64,000 bases of DNA from JBDSLU01 sp963844435. Its GTDB lineage: Bacteria > Acidobacteriota > Vicinamibacteria > Vicinamibacterales > Vicinamibacteraceae. The stretch spans positions 62,001 through 126,000 of the forward strand of contig CAWJOG010000003.1 in NCBI GenBank assembly GCA_963844435.1, written 5' to 3'. Position 1 is the stretch's first letter; each line of letters starts with the position of its first letter. The position numbers and the translations under genes were made by a program. This document shows positions 9,742-19,766 of the stretch, in pieces. Below the pieces are notes generated by a model that saw only the letters and a program-made list of their open reading frames with translations, had not been told where the DNA came from and did not search any database.

Positions 9742-11105
9742 ATGACCGGTCGTCCCCTCTGGCAGTGGAGCGCGACCGACATCGCCGCCGCCACGCGGTC
9801 GGGTGACGTCTCGTGCCGCGAGGTCGCCGCCTCGGTGGTCGAGCGGATGCGGACGGTCAACCCGCGGCTGAACGCGGTGACGCTGGATCTCGGCGACACC
9901 GCGCTCGCCGCCGCCGAGCGGCTCGACGCCCGCCGGCTGGCACGGCGACCCGCCGGGGCCGCTGTTCGGCGTCCCCATCACGATCAAGGACAACGTCGAG
10001 GTGCGCGGCCAGCGGACGCCCAACGGCGTCGCCGGCCTCGCGCACATCATCGCCAGGGACGACGCGCCGATCGTCCGGCAGCCTGATCGACGCCGGCGCG
10101 GTGATCGTCGGGCGCACCAACACGCCCGAGTTCTCGATGCGGGCCACGACCAACAACGCGCTCTACGGGCTGACGCTCAATCCGTGGGACGCGCGCATCT
10201 CCTGCGGCGGATCGTCGGGCGGCGCCGCCGCGGCGGTGGCGTCGGGGATCTGCGCCATCGGCCACGGCAACGACGTCGCCGGCTCGATCCGCTTCCCGGC
10301 GATGCACTGCGGCGTCGCCGGCCTCAAGCCGACCTCGCCGGCCCACGCGCCCTTGATGTCGATTCAGGGACCGCTGGCGCGCTGCGTCGCGGACATCGGC
10401 CTGGGCCTCGCGGTCATGCAGCCGCCCGACGCGAGCCGCTCGAGTCCGCGATCCGAGGTCGTGCCCGGCGGCCACGCCATCGGCCTGATCGCCGAGATTC
10501 CCGGCATGCCGATCGCGCCCTCCGTCACCCAGGCCCTGCGCGACGCCACGACGGCGCTGGAAGCCGCCGGCTACGTGGTCGAGCCGGTGGACGTGCCGGA
10601 CATCGTCAACTCAGGTGAGATGGCGCTGCGCTTCCTGATGACGGAACTGGAGCACCTCGTGGTGCCGATCGCGCGCCGCCTGGGGAGCGAGCAGATCAAC
10701 TGGTACTTCGACAGCTGGGTGAACGGCATGCCGCCCTTCCGCACCCGCGACGGTTTCCTCGAGGCGGTCGAGGCGCGCGTCGAGATCCTGGCGCGGTGGG
10801 AACGGGTGCTGGCGACGCATCCCGTCATCCTCCTGCCCCAGCGCGCGGATCCGCTGCTCGAAGTGGACGAGGACCTGCGGAGCACCGAGCACCTGCGCCA
10901 CGTCCTGCGCGGCTACGCGCCGAGCGCCACCATCAATCTCCTCGGCCTGCCCTCGGTGTTCGTCCCGACAGGCCTGGGGGACGGGCTGCCGACCGGCGTC
11001 CAGATCGTCGCCGGCGCGCATCGGGAGGATCTGTGTCTCGCGGCGGCCGCCGCGATCGAGGCGCGTCTCGGCACGCTGATCGAGCAGCTCTGGCAGCGAG
11101 CCTGA
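9742..11105 (+). CDS. amidase, amidase-signature family (two frameshifts)
   Basis: This is a ~450-residue amidase. The Ser-cisSer-Lys triad is visible: FGVPITIKDNVEVRG (Lys), ISCGGSSGGAAAAVASG (cis-Ser in the Gly/Ser-rich signature) and GNDVAGSIRFPA (nucleophile Ser). It hydrolyses amide bonds to carboxylate and ammonia; the substrate is not predictable. No signal peptide is seen, so unlike its neighbours it may act in the cytoplasm. One-base shifts near 9935 and 10077 break the frame. I chose the ATG although a GTG lies two codons upstream. It closes the PLP enzyme/amidohydrolase/RidA run and converges on the DinB gene with 9 bp between stops. Confidence 0.85.
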
Positions 11106-11114
11106 TCGCCGGCG

Positions 11115-11729
11115 TCAGGCTCGACGAACGGCCATCGCCACGTCGGCGTGCTGTTCCGCCGCCTGGCGGACGCGCCAGGCCTGCCACAGGTGCCGCCTTT
11201 CGTGCGCCGCGAGGACGTGCAGGCCCGTCGCCAGGCTGAACCGGACGCCGCGGATGAACGGGTTGGGGAACGTCACGCCGGTCAGGTCGATCCCGCCGTA
11301 GCGCTGCAGGTAGGCGCGCACCTCCTGGTGCGACGCGAAGAACTGCGCCGCCGCATCCGCCAGCGCCGGCGCGACCCGCGGCCGGATCGCCCGCGGAGCC
11401 CTGGTGCGGAGGAGCGGTCTGGCAGGCGGTTCGAGCGACCACACGAACCAGCCGCCGAGCAGGCCCGGCCGTACCGGACCACGCCGCGCGCGGCCATCGG
11501 CCAACGCGCGCTCGCTGACCGGCTCCATCGCGCGCAGGTAGACCCGATTGGCCGTCGCCAGGTGATCCAGGCACTCCGCCACGCTCCACGCTCCGGGGGC
11601 GGGCTGCCAGCGTCCCTGCGCCTCGTTCACACCGGCGACGAGCGCACGCGCGTCGCGTTCAACGGCGTCGAAGGCGGCGTCGAGGGCGGCGAGATCCGCG
11701 TCGGGAAGGGCGGTCGTCGTCATGTCCAT
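11115..11729 (-). CDS. DinB-superfamily protein
   Basis: The 204-residue protein has the DinB four-helix pattern with a likely metal triad: His in AECLDHLATANRVY near residue 55 and two His in LHVLAAHERRHLWQAWRV near the end. These proteins form a broad family of metal-dependent thiol-transferase-like or uncharacterised enzymes. A second Met two codons in is an alternative start, and the first start codon already overlaps operator box 1. The gene is divergent from a TetR regulator and lies beside a paired palindrome, so repression by that TetR protein is likely. A perfect TTGACA on this strand at 11755-11760 sits between the two operator boxes. Confidence 0.85.
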   Translation of the reverse strand: MDMTTTALPDADLAALDAAFDAVERDARALVAGVNEAQGRWQPAPGAWSVAECLDHLATANRVYLRAMEPVSERALADGRARRGPVRPGLLGGWFVWSLEPPARPLLRTRAPRAIRPRVAPALADAAAQFFASHQEVRAYLQRYGGIDLTGVTFPNPFIRGVRFSLATGLHVLAAHERRHLWQAWRVRQAAEQHADVAMAVRRA

Positions 11730-11773
11730 ACCCTAGGGTACGGAAACGAGGCGTTGTCAATACCTCAGGGTAT
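11728..11773. promoter_or_regulatory. paired palindromic operator between DinB and TetR genes
   Basis: Two near-identical palindromes, ATACCCTAGGGTAC (11728-11741) and ATACCTCAGGGTAT (11760-11773), lie 32 bp apart centre to centre, about three helical turns. Shared core: TACC-N4-GGTA. The minus-strand TTGACA lies between them and box 1 covers the expected -10 of the DinB gene. They are the natural operator for the adjacent TetR regulator. Confidence 0.7.
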
Positions 11774-11791
11774 GGAGAATGATGGCGCGGT

Positions 11792-12413
11792 ATGGCGCAG
11801 GCCAGGACGGGCAAGGCGCGGCTCGGCGAACCGACCCTGACGAGCGTCGGACTGGGCCGAGGCGGCGCTGCAGCTGATCGCCGAGAAGGGCCTGGGCGCG
11901 CTGACCATCAGCGCGCTCGCCGCCCGGCTCGGCGCCACGAAGGGCAGCTTCTACTGGCACTTCAAGGGCCGCGACGAGTTGCTCGCGGCCGCGCTGGCGC
12001 GCTGGGAGCGCTCGGTCGGCGAGATGATCCGCAGCCTCGACGCGATCCCGGACCACCGGCGCCGGCTGGAGCTGATCCTGGACGCCGCCTCGCAGCCGCC
12101 GCGATCGCGCTCGCTCTACGCGGCGCTGGCCGAAGCCGCCGAGGATCCGGTGGTCCGCAAGGTGCTGCAGCGCGTCGCGTCCTTGCGCATCGACTATCTC
12201 GAGGTCTGTTATCGCGGGCTCGGCCTCGCCGCGGCGTCGGCCAGGGCCCACGCCGTGCTCGCCTACGCGGCGTACCGCGGCCTGCTGCAGCTCGCGCACG
12301 AAGCGCCCGGCAGCCTGCCGGCGGAATGGGCGTCCTACGCCGCGCTCACTCGACAGACGTTCCTGCCGGAGACCTCGGTGAAACGAAGACCGCCGAAGCG
12401 CGCGACGCGTTAG
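11792..12413 (+). CDS. TetR-family transcriptional regulator (one frameshift)
   Basis: After correcting a single inserted base near 11849, the protein starts MAQARTGKARLGEP and continues into a standard TetR DNA-binding domain: ALQLIAEKGLGALTISALAA, then RLGATKGSFYWHFKGRDELL (helix-turn-helix, residues ~30-60). The remaining ~140 residues are a helical ligand and dimerisation domain (HRRRLELILDAASQPPRSRS onward). The length of about 206 residues is normal. It is divergent from the DinB gene across the two palindromes described above, so autoregulation and control of the DinB gene are likely. Its stop overlaps the convergent phosphatase gene by 4 bp. Confidence 0.85.
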
Positions 12414-13967
12414 CGTCCGCGGCGCTGGGCCGCCCGCACTTCGTCCTCGGTGTAGACCGCGGCGAAGGGGACCTCGGCTTCGAGGTACGCGGCCACGTCC
12501 CGCAGCGAGACCTTCAGGGATCGCAGCTTCGCCGTGTCGAGGTGGATCTCGTTGTTGGCGGCGTCGGTGAAGTACTGCACGACGGTGCCGCCGCCCGGCG
12601 AGAAACGCGCGTCGATCCGCTTGGCGATCTCGTCGACGTAGTGGCGCCCGCCGGGCCGCGGCTCGCCGGGCATGCCGTGATCGGCGGCGATGGCGATCGC
12701 GAATCGCCCGGCGCCGGCCTTGCGCTCGATGATCTGGAGGGCGTGCGCGATCTGGCGATCGAGCTCGGCCATCTCCTCCTTGATCTCCGGCGAGGCCGGC
12801 CCGTAGGCGTGCCCGACGTAGTCGGGGCCCTTCAGGTTGACGAGGACGAGATCGGGGATCTCGTCGGCGCCAAGCGGTTCCGCCTCGAGGACTGCGGCGA
12901 GGGCATCGCCCTCGAAGCGCTGGAACAGCGCCGAGTGGCGGAACTTCGTCGGGTTGCCGATGTCGTGGCCCATCCACGTGCCGCCGGCCTCGGTCCAGTA
13001 GCGGCGTGCCGTGAACGGCTTCAGGGCATCGGACAGCGCATAGCACTTCGTGTTGGTCTCGAAGGTGCCGTCACCCGCGGTGCTGTAGCTGGCGGCGCGG
13101 ACCCGCCGGCCGTTGACGAGGCAGGCGCCGTGGCCGACGAGGCCGGCCGTGGCCCGGATGGCACCGCCCTGACCGACGATCACGGCCTGGCCCTCGGTCT
13201 CGATGTTCCAGACGTCGGCCAGCGTCAGCGCGAACATCTCACCGGGATCGAGCTGGTCGTACGCTTCCTGCGACTTGCCGGTGACGCGGTTGAACAGGTA
13301 GTTGACCGCCAGGCCGTGCGTCTGCGGCTCGGCGCCGGTGCCGAGGTTGGCGTGGCCGACGGCGGTGAGCGTCGGCACCGACGACACGTGGGCCTGGCTG
13401 AACCAGGCGCCACCGGCGCGCAGCCGCGACAGCGTCGGCAGGAGCGTCCCGGTAGGTGTCGAAGTAGTCCGCACGGGTGCCGTCGAGCACCAGCAGCGCG
13501 ACCACGCGCGGCCGCGTGGACGCCGGCGCCAGCGCCTCGAGGAGCGGCCTGCCGACGGCGGTGGCCGGCGGCGCCGTGCCGAGCAGCGCGGCCAGCGTCG
13601 GCACCACGTCCTGCTGGGTGACGCGCTCGTTCCAGACCAGCGTCTTGACGAACGGCGGCCCGTACAGCAGCAGCGGGATGTGCGTGTCGTAGGACCACGG
13701 CGAGCCGTGCATGAAGGCGTAGAGCGGGTTGCGATCGACGATGAACTCGCCCTCGCGCGACACCATGAACAGCTGGCCGCTGCGGCCGGGGAAGTAGCCG
13801 CGCGCGAACTGTGTGAGCCAGGCGTCGCGCTGGGCGGTCGTCGTGACACCCGTCGCGGCGGCGGCCGGTGCCGCGGGATCTGTCACCGGCGGACGGGGAG
13901 CGCTCGATCGGCACGAAGCCGAGGCAAGCGCCAGCAGGACGGCCAGGACGACGGGCGAGCGAAGCAT
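12410..13967 (-). CDS. alkaline phosphatase superfamily lipoprotein with permuted motif order (one frameshift)
   Basis: A lipoprotein-type signal (VLLALASASC) starts the protein. Residues ~60-130 carry HGSPWSYDTHIPLLLYGPPF and VVPTLAALLG. In PafA-type phosphatases these lie at the C-terminus and include the last zinc-binding His. Only then come VVALLVLDGTRADYF (first metal Asp) and SVPTLTAVGHANLGTG (nucleophile Thr), followed by NLKGPDYVGHAYGP and AADHGMPGE (metal Asp/His). All metal and nucleophile motifs are thus present but in circularly permuted order. The enzyme should hydrolyse phosphate mono- or diesters in the periplasm. One inserted base near 13453 splits the frame. Its stop overlaps the convergent TetR gene by 4 bp. 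Confidence 0.8.
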
Positions 13968-14002
13968 GGGCACACTGTAGCCCAGCCTCGTGACGCCCGT
14001 GT

Positions 14003-14386
14003 TTACCGCGATCGGCGGCGTCCGCCGGCAGCCTTCGCCGCCGCGCGCGCGGCCACGCCCGCCTGCTGGCGCTGGATCGCGCTGACGATCGCCGGGATCA
14101 GCCCGGGGAAGCGCTGCTCGATCTCCGGGCAGCGCGACGTGTTCCGCATCTCGACACCCTGCCGCTCGCTGCGGATCAGGCCCGACTCGCGCAGCGCCTT
14201 GAAGTGCACCGACAGCGTCGACTTCGGAATCGGCCGGTCGATCAGCTTCGACAGGCTGGAGCAGGTGTGCTCGCAGCCGGACGTCGCGATGGCCGCATAG
14301 ATCGCCACCCGCGTCGGGTCGGACAACGCGTGCAGGATCCCCTCGACGGTGACGTCCTCGATCGCCGGGTGGAACAGCGGCTTCAT
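14003..14386 (-). CDS. ArsR-family winged-helix regulator
   Basis: The 127-residue protein has the compact ArsR fold: ILHALSDPTRVAIYAAIA, then a recognition region KSTLSVHFKALRESGLIRSE and the wing RQGVEMRNTS. Two cysteines (SGCEHTCSSL) sit in the segment where metal-sensing ArsR proteins hold ligands, but the ELCVC box of arsenic sensors is absent, so the effector is uncertain. The tail is basic. It is divergent from a short-chain dehydrogenase, with a 27-bp palindrome between them, which makes it the likely repressor of that enzyme and of itself. Confidence 0.85.
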   Translation of the reverse strand: MKPLFHPAIEDVTVEGILHALSDPTRVAIYAAIATSGCEHTCSSLSKLIDRPIPKSTLSVHFKALRESGLIRSERQGVEMRNTSRCPEIEQRFPGLIPAIVSAIQRQQAGVAARAAAKAAGGRRRSR

Positions 14387-14408
14387 CGAGCCCCATTTTA
14401 CAGGGGGC

Positions 14409-14448
14409 TTGACACGGCGTCCAATAGTTCATAAATTATGAACTATTG
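14409..14448 (+). promoter_or_regulatory. promoter with overlapping palindromic operator for the SDR gene
   Basis: A perfect -35 TTGACA (14409-14414) is followed after 17 bp by TAAATT (14432-14437) as -10. A palindrome with 13-bp arms, CAATAGTTCATAA and TTATGAACTATTG around one central A (14422-14448), covers the -10. It is AT-rich in very GC-rich DNA. Binding by the divergent ArsR protein would block this promoter. Confidence 0.75.
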
Positions 14449-14504
14449 AACCGATGGCCGGGCCGCGAATGGCCGCGGCGGCCGCCGGTCGAAGGGAATC
14501 GGTC

Positions 14505-15252
14505 ATGAGCAGGCTCACCGGCAAGGTCGCAGTGGTCACCGGCGCGTCCAAGGGCATCGGCGCCGCCATCGCCAAGGCGCTCGCCGCCGAGGGCGCCTCG
14601 GTGGTCGTCAACTACGCCTCGAGCAAGGCCGGGGCGGAGGCCGTGGTGGCGGCCATCACCGCCAAGGGCGGCCAGGCGGTGGCCGTCGGCGGGGACGTCT
14701 CCAAGGCCGACGACGCGCGCAGAATCGTCGAGACCGCGATCGAGCGCTACGGCCGGCTGGACGTGCTGGTCAACAACTCGGGCGTCTACGAGTTCGCGCC
14801 CATCGAGGCGGTGACGGAAGAGCAGTTCCACCGCATCTTCAACATCAACGTGCTCGGCACGCTCCTCACGACGCAGGCGGCCGTGAAGCACCTCGGCGAA
14901 GGGGGCAGCATCATCAACATCGGGTCCGCGGTGACCGACATCACGCCCGCCCACTCGGCCGTCTACACCGGCACCAAGGGCGCGCTCGATGCCATCACTG
15001 GCGTGCTCGCGCGCGAGCTCGGGCCGCGCAAGATCCGGGTCAACACGATCAACCCCGGCATGGTCGAGACCGAGGGGACGCACAGCTGCCGGCTTCATCG
15101 GCTCCGACTTCGAGAAGGCGCTGCTGCCGCAGGTGCCGCTGGGCCGCACCGGCAAGGTCGGCGACATCGCGCCGATCGCCGTCTTCCTCGCGTCGGACGA
15201 CTCGGGCTGGCTCACCGGCGAGCAGCTGCTGGCCAGCGGCGGCCTGCGCTGA
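14505..15252 (+). CDS. short-chain dehydrogenase/reductase (one frameshift)
   Basis: A classical SDR of about 248 residues. The cofactor site is VVTGASKGIGAAIAKALA (TGxxxGxG), the NNAG-like motif is VLVNNSGVYEF, the active Ser is in INIGSAVTD, and the Y-x3-K pair is YTGTKGALDA. The end RTGKVGDIAPIAVFLASDDS is typical of the family. One inserted C near 15081 shifts the frame just after NTINPGMVETEGT. I chose the ATG preceded by GAAGGGA rather than an upstream ATG at 14454, which lies too close to the promoter. It is probably an NAD(P)-dependent oxidoreductase controlled by the divergent ArsR protein; the substrate is unknown. Confidence 0.85.
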
Positions 15253-15264
15253 TCCGAAGGCGTC

Positions 15265-15296
15265 GAGGCGCGGATGTCGCCTGGCATCCGCGCCTC
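15265..15296 (+). terminator. hairpin after the SDR gene
   Basis: A perfect 12-bp stem, GAGGCGCGGATG and CATCCGCGCCTC, with an 8-nt loop begins 12 bp after the SDR stop. There is no strong U-tract, so termination is inferred from position and stem strength. Confidence 0.55.
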
Positions 15297-15341
15297 CCGC
15301 CGCCGCCTTTCACCCCTGCCCACGACCCCGTCCCATAGCAC

Positions 15342-15369
15342 TGGACAACCGACTTCATATCGTTATAAT
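15342..15369 (+). promoter_or_regulatory. promoter of the GntR gene
   Basis: TGGACA (15342-15347), a 16-bp spacer and a perfect TATAAT (15364-15369). The GntR start codon lies only 11 bp after the -10, so the transcript would be nearly leaderless; no Shine-Dalgarno is visible. Confidence 0.6.
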
Positions 15370-15380
15370 CACCGCAATTC

Positions 15381-16130
15381 ATGCTCACCCTGAGCCGCGA
15401 TCTGCCGGTTCCCCTGTATCACCAGGTGAAAACCTCGATCCTGCGCCGGATCGAGACCGGCCAGTGGCGCCCGGGCGATCGCCTCCCGTCGGAGGACGAG
15501 CTCGCCGAGGGCTTCAAGGTGAGCAAGATCACGGTCCGCCAGGCGCTGCGCGAGCTGGCCCAGATCGGCCACATCCGCCGCGAGCAGGGCCGCGGCACGT
15601 TCGTGCAGCGTCCGCCCCTCGTCGAGGGGCCGCGACAGCTCACCAGCTTCAGCGAGGAGATGCGCCGCCAGGGCGTCCAGGCGTCCTCCGCCGTCCTCGA
15701 GCAGGGCACGGTCCCGGCGTCCGCCGACGTGGCCTCGACGCTCGGCATCGCAGAGGACGAACCGGTCTTCCGCCTCCGCCGCCTCCGCCTCGCGGACGGC
15801 GATCCGATGGGCGTGCAGACGGCCTACATCCCGGCCCAGCTGGTGCCGCGCATCGGGGACATCGACTTCTCGCGCTCGTCGCTCTACGACGTGCTCAGCG
15901 GCCACTACAACCTCGTTCCGTCCAGCGCGCACGAGACGCACTTCGCGTTCGCGGTGACCGGCGAGGACGCGGCTCTGCTTCACGTCGACGTGGGGGCTCC
16001 GGTGATGGGAACGGAACTGGTCGCGCGGCTCGCCGACGGGCGCGCCCTCGAGTACGTGCGCTCCGTGATGCGCGCCGACCGCTACAAGATCGTGCTCGAC
16101 CTGGTACGACAACCGGCCCAACGGGGGTAG
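15381..16130 (+). CDS. GntR-family (HutC/UTRA type) transcriptional regulator
   Basis: The 249-residue protein is intact. The N-terminal GntR helix-turn-helix is clear: PLYHQVKTSILRRIETGQWR, RLPSEDELAEGFKVSKITVR and QALRELAQIGHIRREQGRGT. A UTRA ligand-binding domain follows from about residue 90 (FSEEMRRQGVQASS, EPVFRLRRLRLADGDPMGVQ, YVRSVMRADRYKIVLDLVR). UTRA regulators respond to small metabolites such as sugars or amino-acid derivatives. It lies 57 bp upstream of a TonB-dependent receptor on the same strand, so it probably controls uptake by that receptor and itself. The start codon follows the promoter almost directly. Confidence 0.9.
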   Translation: MLTLSRDLPVPLYHQVKTSILRRIETGQWRPGDRLPSEDELAEGFKVSKITVRQALRELAQIGHIRREQGRGTFVQRPPLVEGPRQLTSFSEEMRRQGVQASSAVLEQGTVPASADVASTLGIAEDEPVFRLRRLRLADGDPMGVQTAYIPAQLVPRIGDIDFSRSSLYDVLSGHYNLVPSSAHETHFAFAVTGEDAALLHVDVGAPVMGTELVARLADGRALEYVRSVMRADRYKIVLDLVRQPAQRG

Positions 16131-16187
16131 GTGAGACGCACTGCCAGCAACGCAAGACTGAACGACGGATACATGAGGGGGAGTTCG

Positions 16188-19100
16188 ATGTTGAAGGTGT
16201 TTTCGCTGCGACGGGTTCTTCGACACGGCGGCAGCTTCACGGCGTGCCTGATCGCGGTCACGCTGCTCTTCGTCAATGCTCGCCTGGCCGATGCGCAGGC
16301 TCTCTACGGCAGCATCGTCGGCAACGTCACCGATGCCCAGGGCGCGACCGTGCCCGGCGTGACGCTCACGGCCACCAACACCGGCACCGCGCTCGAGGTG
16401 GAAACCGTCACCGATGGTGACGGCGCCTACACCTTCCGCAACCTGCTGCCGGGCACCTACGACGTCAAGGCGGGGCTCACCGGCTTCCGCGAGCACAAGG
16501 AGACCGGCATCACGGTGGCGGCCGGCAACCCGGTGCGCATCAACATCGCGCTGGAGGTCGGCAACCTCACCGAGACGGTGCAGGTCGCCGCCGACACGAC
16601 CCTGCTGCAGACGGACAAGGCCGATCTCTCGACGCAGCTCAACTCGAAGGAGATCACCGACCTGCCGCTGAACCAGTACCGGAACTACCAGGCGCTCATC
16701 AACCTGGTGCCCGGCGCGACGCCGGCGCAGTTCCAGAACGCCGAGATCGACTCGCCGGGCCGGTCGCTGCGCACCTGGGTCAACGGCACCCAGCCGAACA
16801 GCAACGCCACCCGCATCGACGGCGCGGTCTCGGTCAACCTCTGGCTGCCGCACCACGTCGGCTACGTCCAGCCGGCCGAGACGATCGAGACGGTCAACGT
16901 CTCGACCAACAGCTTCGACGCCGAGTACGGGATGGCCGGCGGCGCGGCGACGACCGTGATCACCAAGTCGGGCACCAACAACGTGCGCGGCTCCGCGTTC
17001 TGGTTCGGCAACACCGACGAGCTGAACGCCAACACCTACTTCAACAACGCATTCGACCGGGCGAAGGATGAGCTCAGCCGCAACATCTACGGCGGCACGG
17101 TCGGCGGGCCGGTGATGCGCAACAAGCTGTTCTACTTCGGATCGTTCGAGCGCTTCGCCGATACGCGCGGATCGCTCGCCAACTACGGCGTGCCCACGGC
17201 GCGGATGCGCAACGGCGACTTCGGCGAAGTCGCGGCCGCCTACGCCAACTTCCGCCTCTACAACCCGTTCACCGGCGGCTGCCGGCGGCGCCGGCCGCGA
17301 GCTGTTCCCGAACAACACGATCCCGTCGTCGATGATCAACGGCGTGTCGCGCTCGGTGATGGACTACTACCCGCTGCCCAACACGACGGCGGATCTCAAC
17401 TCGAACCAGCTCGCCGACGACTACCAGCAGTTCCGCGAGGTCACCTCCGATCGTGACAACTACGACCTCAAGATGACCTGGCAGCGCAACGCCTCGCACT
17501 CGGCGTGGGGCAAGTTCTCGATGCTGGACGCGGAAGTGATCGACAACTTCTCGCTCGGCTTCGACGAGGGCAGCCTCGGCGACACGCGGGTCTACGTCGT
17601 CGGCTTCGGCCACACCTGGACGCTGAGCCCGTCGCTCGTCCTCGACGGGAACTTCGGCGCCAACATCCAGAACCAGGAGGTCACCGGCCCGGACTACGGC
17701 GACAACCTCGGGCTCGGCATCGGCATCCCCGGCTCGAACGGCCCGGACATCACCCAGAGCGGCTTGCCGCACTTCGCCATCGGCGCCAACAACAACACCG
17801 GCTACAACATCGGCACCACCCCGAACTGGATGCCGCTGTTCCGCAAGGAGCGCAGCTACACGTTCAGCACCGCGATGACGAAGGTCTTCACGAGCCACGA
17901 CCTGCGGGTCGGCGTCGACATCGTCCGTCACAACCTCAACCACATCCAGGCCGAGTTCGGTGACATCGGCGGCGTCCGCGGCGGGTTCCGCTTCAACGGC
18001 ACCGTCACCGGCGTGCCGGGCTACACCCCGCTGCTGTGGAACGAGTTCGGCACGTTCCTGCTCGGCCTGCAGACCTACCAGGGCAAGGACGTGCAGACCG
18101 AGTGGATGACCACGCGCGAGTGGCAGAGCGCGATCTACGTGCGCGATCGCTGGAACGTGAACCCCAACTTCACGATCAGCGCCGGCCTGCGGCTCGAGAA
18201 CTATCCGCTGATGTCACGCGACGGCCGCGGCATCGAGCGGCTCGACCTGACCACCTACGAGGCGCTGATCGGCGGCTTCGGCAACACGCCCGACGACGTC
18301 GGCATCGACCTCAAGACGTGGTACTTCGCGCCGCGGCTCGGGGCGATGTACCGCTTCGGCGAGAAGGCGGTGGCGCGCGCCGGCTACGGGCGCACGATCA
18401 ACCCGCTGCCGTGGTCGCGTCCGATGCGCGGCTCGTTCCCGCAGGACATCTTCTTCAACCGGACCGCGGATCAGTTCACGGCGCTGGGCACGCTCGAGCA
18501 GGGCATCCCGGAGGTGCCGATCCCGGACATCAGCTCGGGCCGGGTCCCCCTGCCCCGCGGCGTCTTCATGCGGTCGCCGAACCCGAACCAGCTCGATCGC
18601 GGCATCATCCAGCAGTGGAACCTGGCCTACGAATACCGCCTGCCGTGGGACATCGCGGCGGAGGTCGCCTACGTCGGGACCGCGCACGGACGGCGGCTAC
18701 GCCGATCTCAACCTGAACTACGGCGCGCCGGGCGGCGGCAACGCCGCGCGGCAGTACTTCGGCGCTGGCCGGCACGACGGCCGTCGTGGACTGGGCGGCC
18801 CGCACCAAGAGCCGCTACCACGGCCTGCAGCTCGCGCTGAACCGGCCGCTGCGCAACGACCTGCTGCTGCGGGCGGCCTACACCTACAGCCGCTCGAAGA
18901 ACATGACGCGCAACGACGAGGACGGCTGGACCGACCTCACCTGGAACACCCCGCTGATGTACGACCGCAACTTCGCGGTGGCCGGCTTCGACCGTCCGCA
19001 CGTATTCCAGATGGCCGTCGTCTACACGCTGCCGTTCATGAAGGACCGCACGGACGCGGTCGGGCTGCTGCTCCAGGGCTGGCAGGTGAACTCGATCATC

Positions 19101-19574
19101 TCAGCCTACTCGGGCACGCCGTTCTCGGTCGCCGGGACCAACACGGCGCTCAACTGCCAGGGCTGCGGCAACGGCGACTTCATCACCATCAACTACGCGG
19201 GGGATCCGGAGGCGACTGGCAGCGTAGGCGCCACGGGTGAGCCGTACTACCCGCTCGCCAACTTCTCGCAGCCGACCGGGGCCGACATCGGGGGCTTCGG
19301 CAGCACGGGCCGCAACTTCTTCCGCCGTCCGGGCGTCTGGAACGTCGACATGTCGGTGTTCAAGGGGTTCCAGATCGGCCGCTGGCGCCCGGAGTTCCGG
19401 CTCGAGATGGCCAACGTGTTCAACCACACGACCTGGGGCCGGCCGGTGGTGGCGTTCACGGCGAACAACTTCATGCAGTTCGTGCCGCAGAGCACCGTCG
19501 TCACGGACGGCAACAACCAGATGAACACGCCCGGCCCGCGCCGGATCCAGATCGGGCTGCGCACGTCGTTCTGA
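16188..19574 (+). CDS. Oar-type TonB-dependent receptor (three frameshifts)
   Basis: The start follows a strong GAGGGGGAG. A signal peptide (FTACLIAVTLLFVNARLADA) leads into a carboxypeptidase-regulatory-like domain (GSIVGNVTDAQGATVPGVTL, FRNLLPGTYDVKAGLTGFRE). The plug domain contains LRTWVNGTQPNSNATRIDGA and VSTNSFDAEYGMAGGAATTV. The ~800-residue barrel ends in RRIQIGLRTSF, a typical outer-membrane C-terminal aromatic. One-base shifts near 17283, 18685 and 18756 split it; the protein is otherwise complete at about 1128 residues. It should import a large or complexed substrate across the outer membrane. The GntR gene upstream suggests ligand-controlled expression. Confidence 0.85.
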
Positions 19575-19592
19575 GGTTCCCCCCGCCTCAGA

Positions 19593-19627
19593 CCGGGCCG
19601 CCGCGATCTCGTGTCGCGGCGGCCCGG
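19593..19627 (+). terminator. hairpin after the TonB receptor
   Basis: A perfect 14-bp stem, CCGGGCCGCCGCGA and TCGCGGCGGCCCGG, with a 7-nt loop begins 18 bp after the receptor stop. No T-run follows. It probably ends the GntR/receptor transcript. Confidence 0.6.
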
Positions 19628-19766
19628 GCAACCTCCTGCCACCTGTCGGAGCTCATCAGTGGTATGGTGGCCCCGCTCTCGAGCCGGCTCGAACCTCCGC
19701 AACCGCGACTGGTACCTCCACCCTCTCGCGGCGTTGCGGAAGCCGTCGGAGCAGAGAAGGCCCCCC

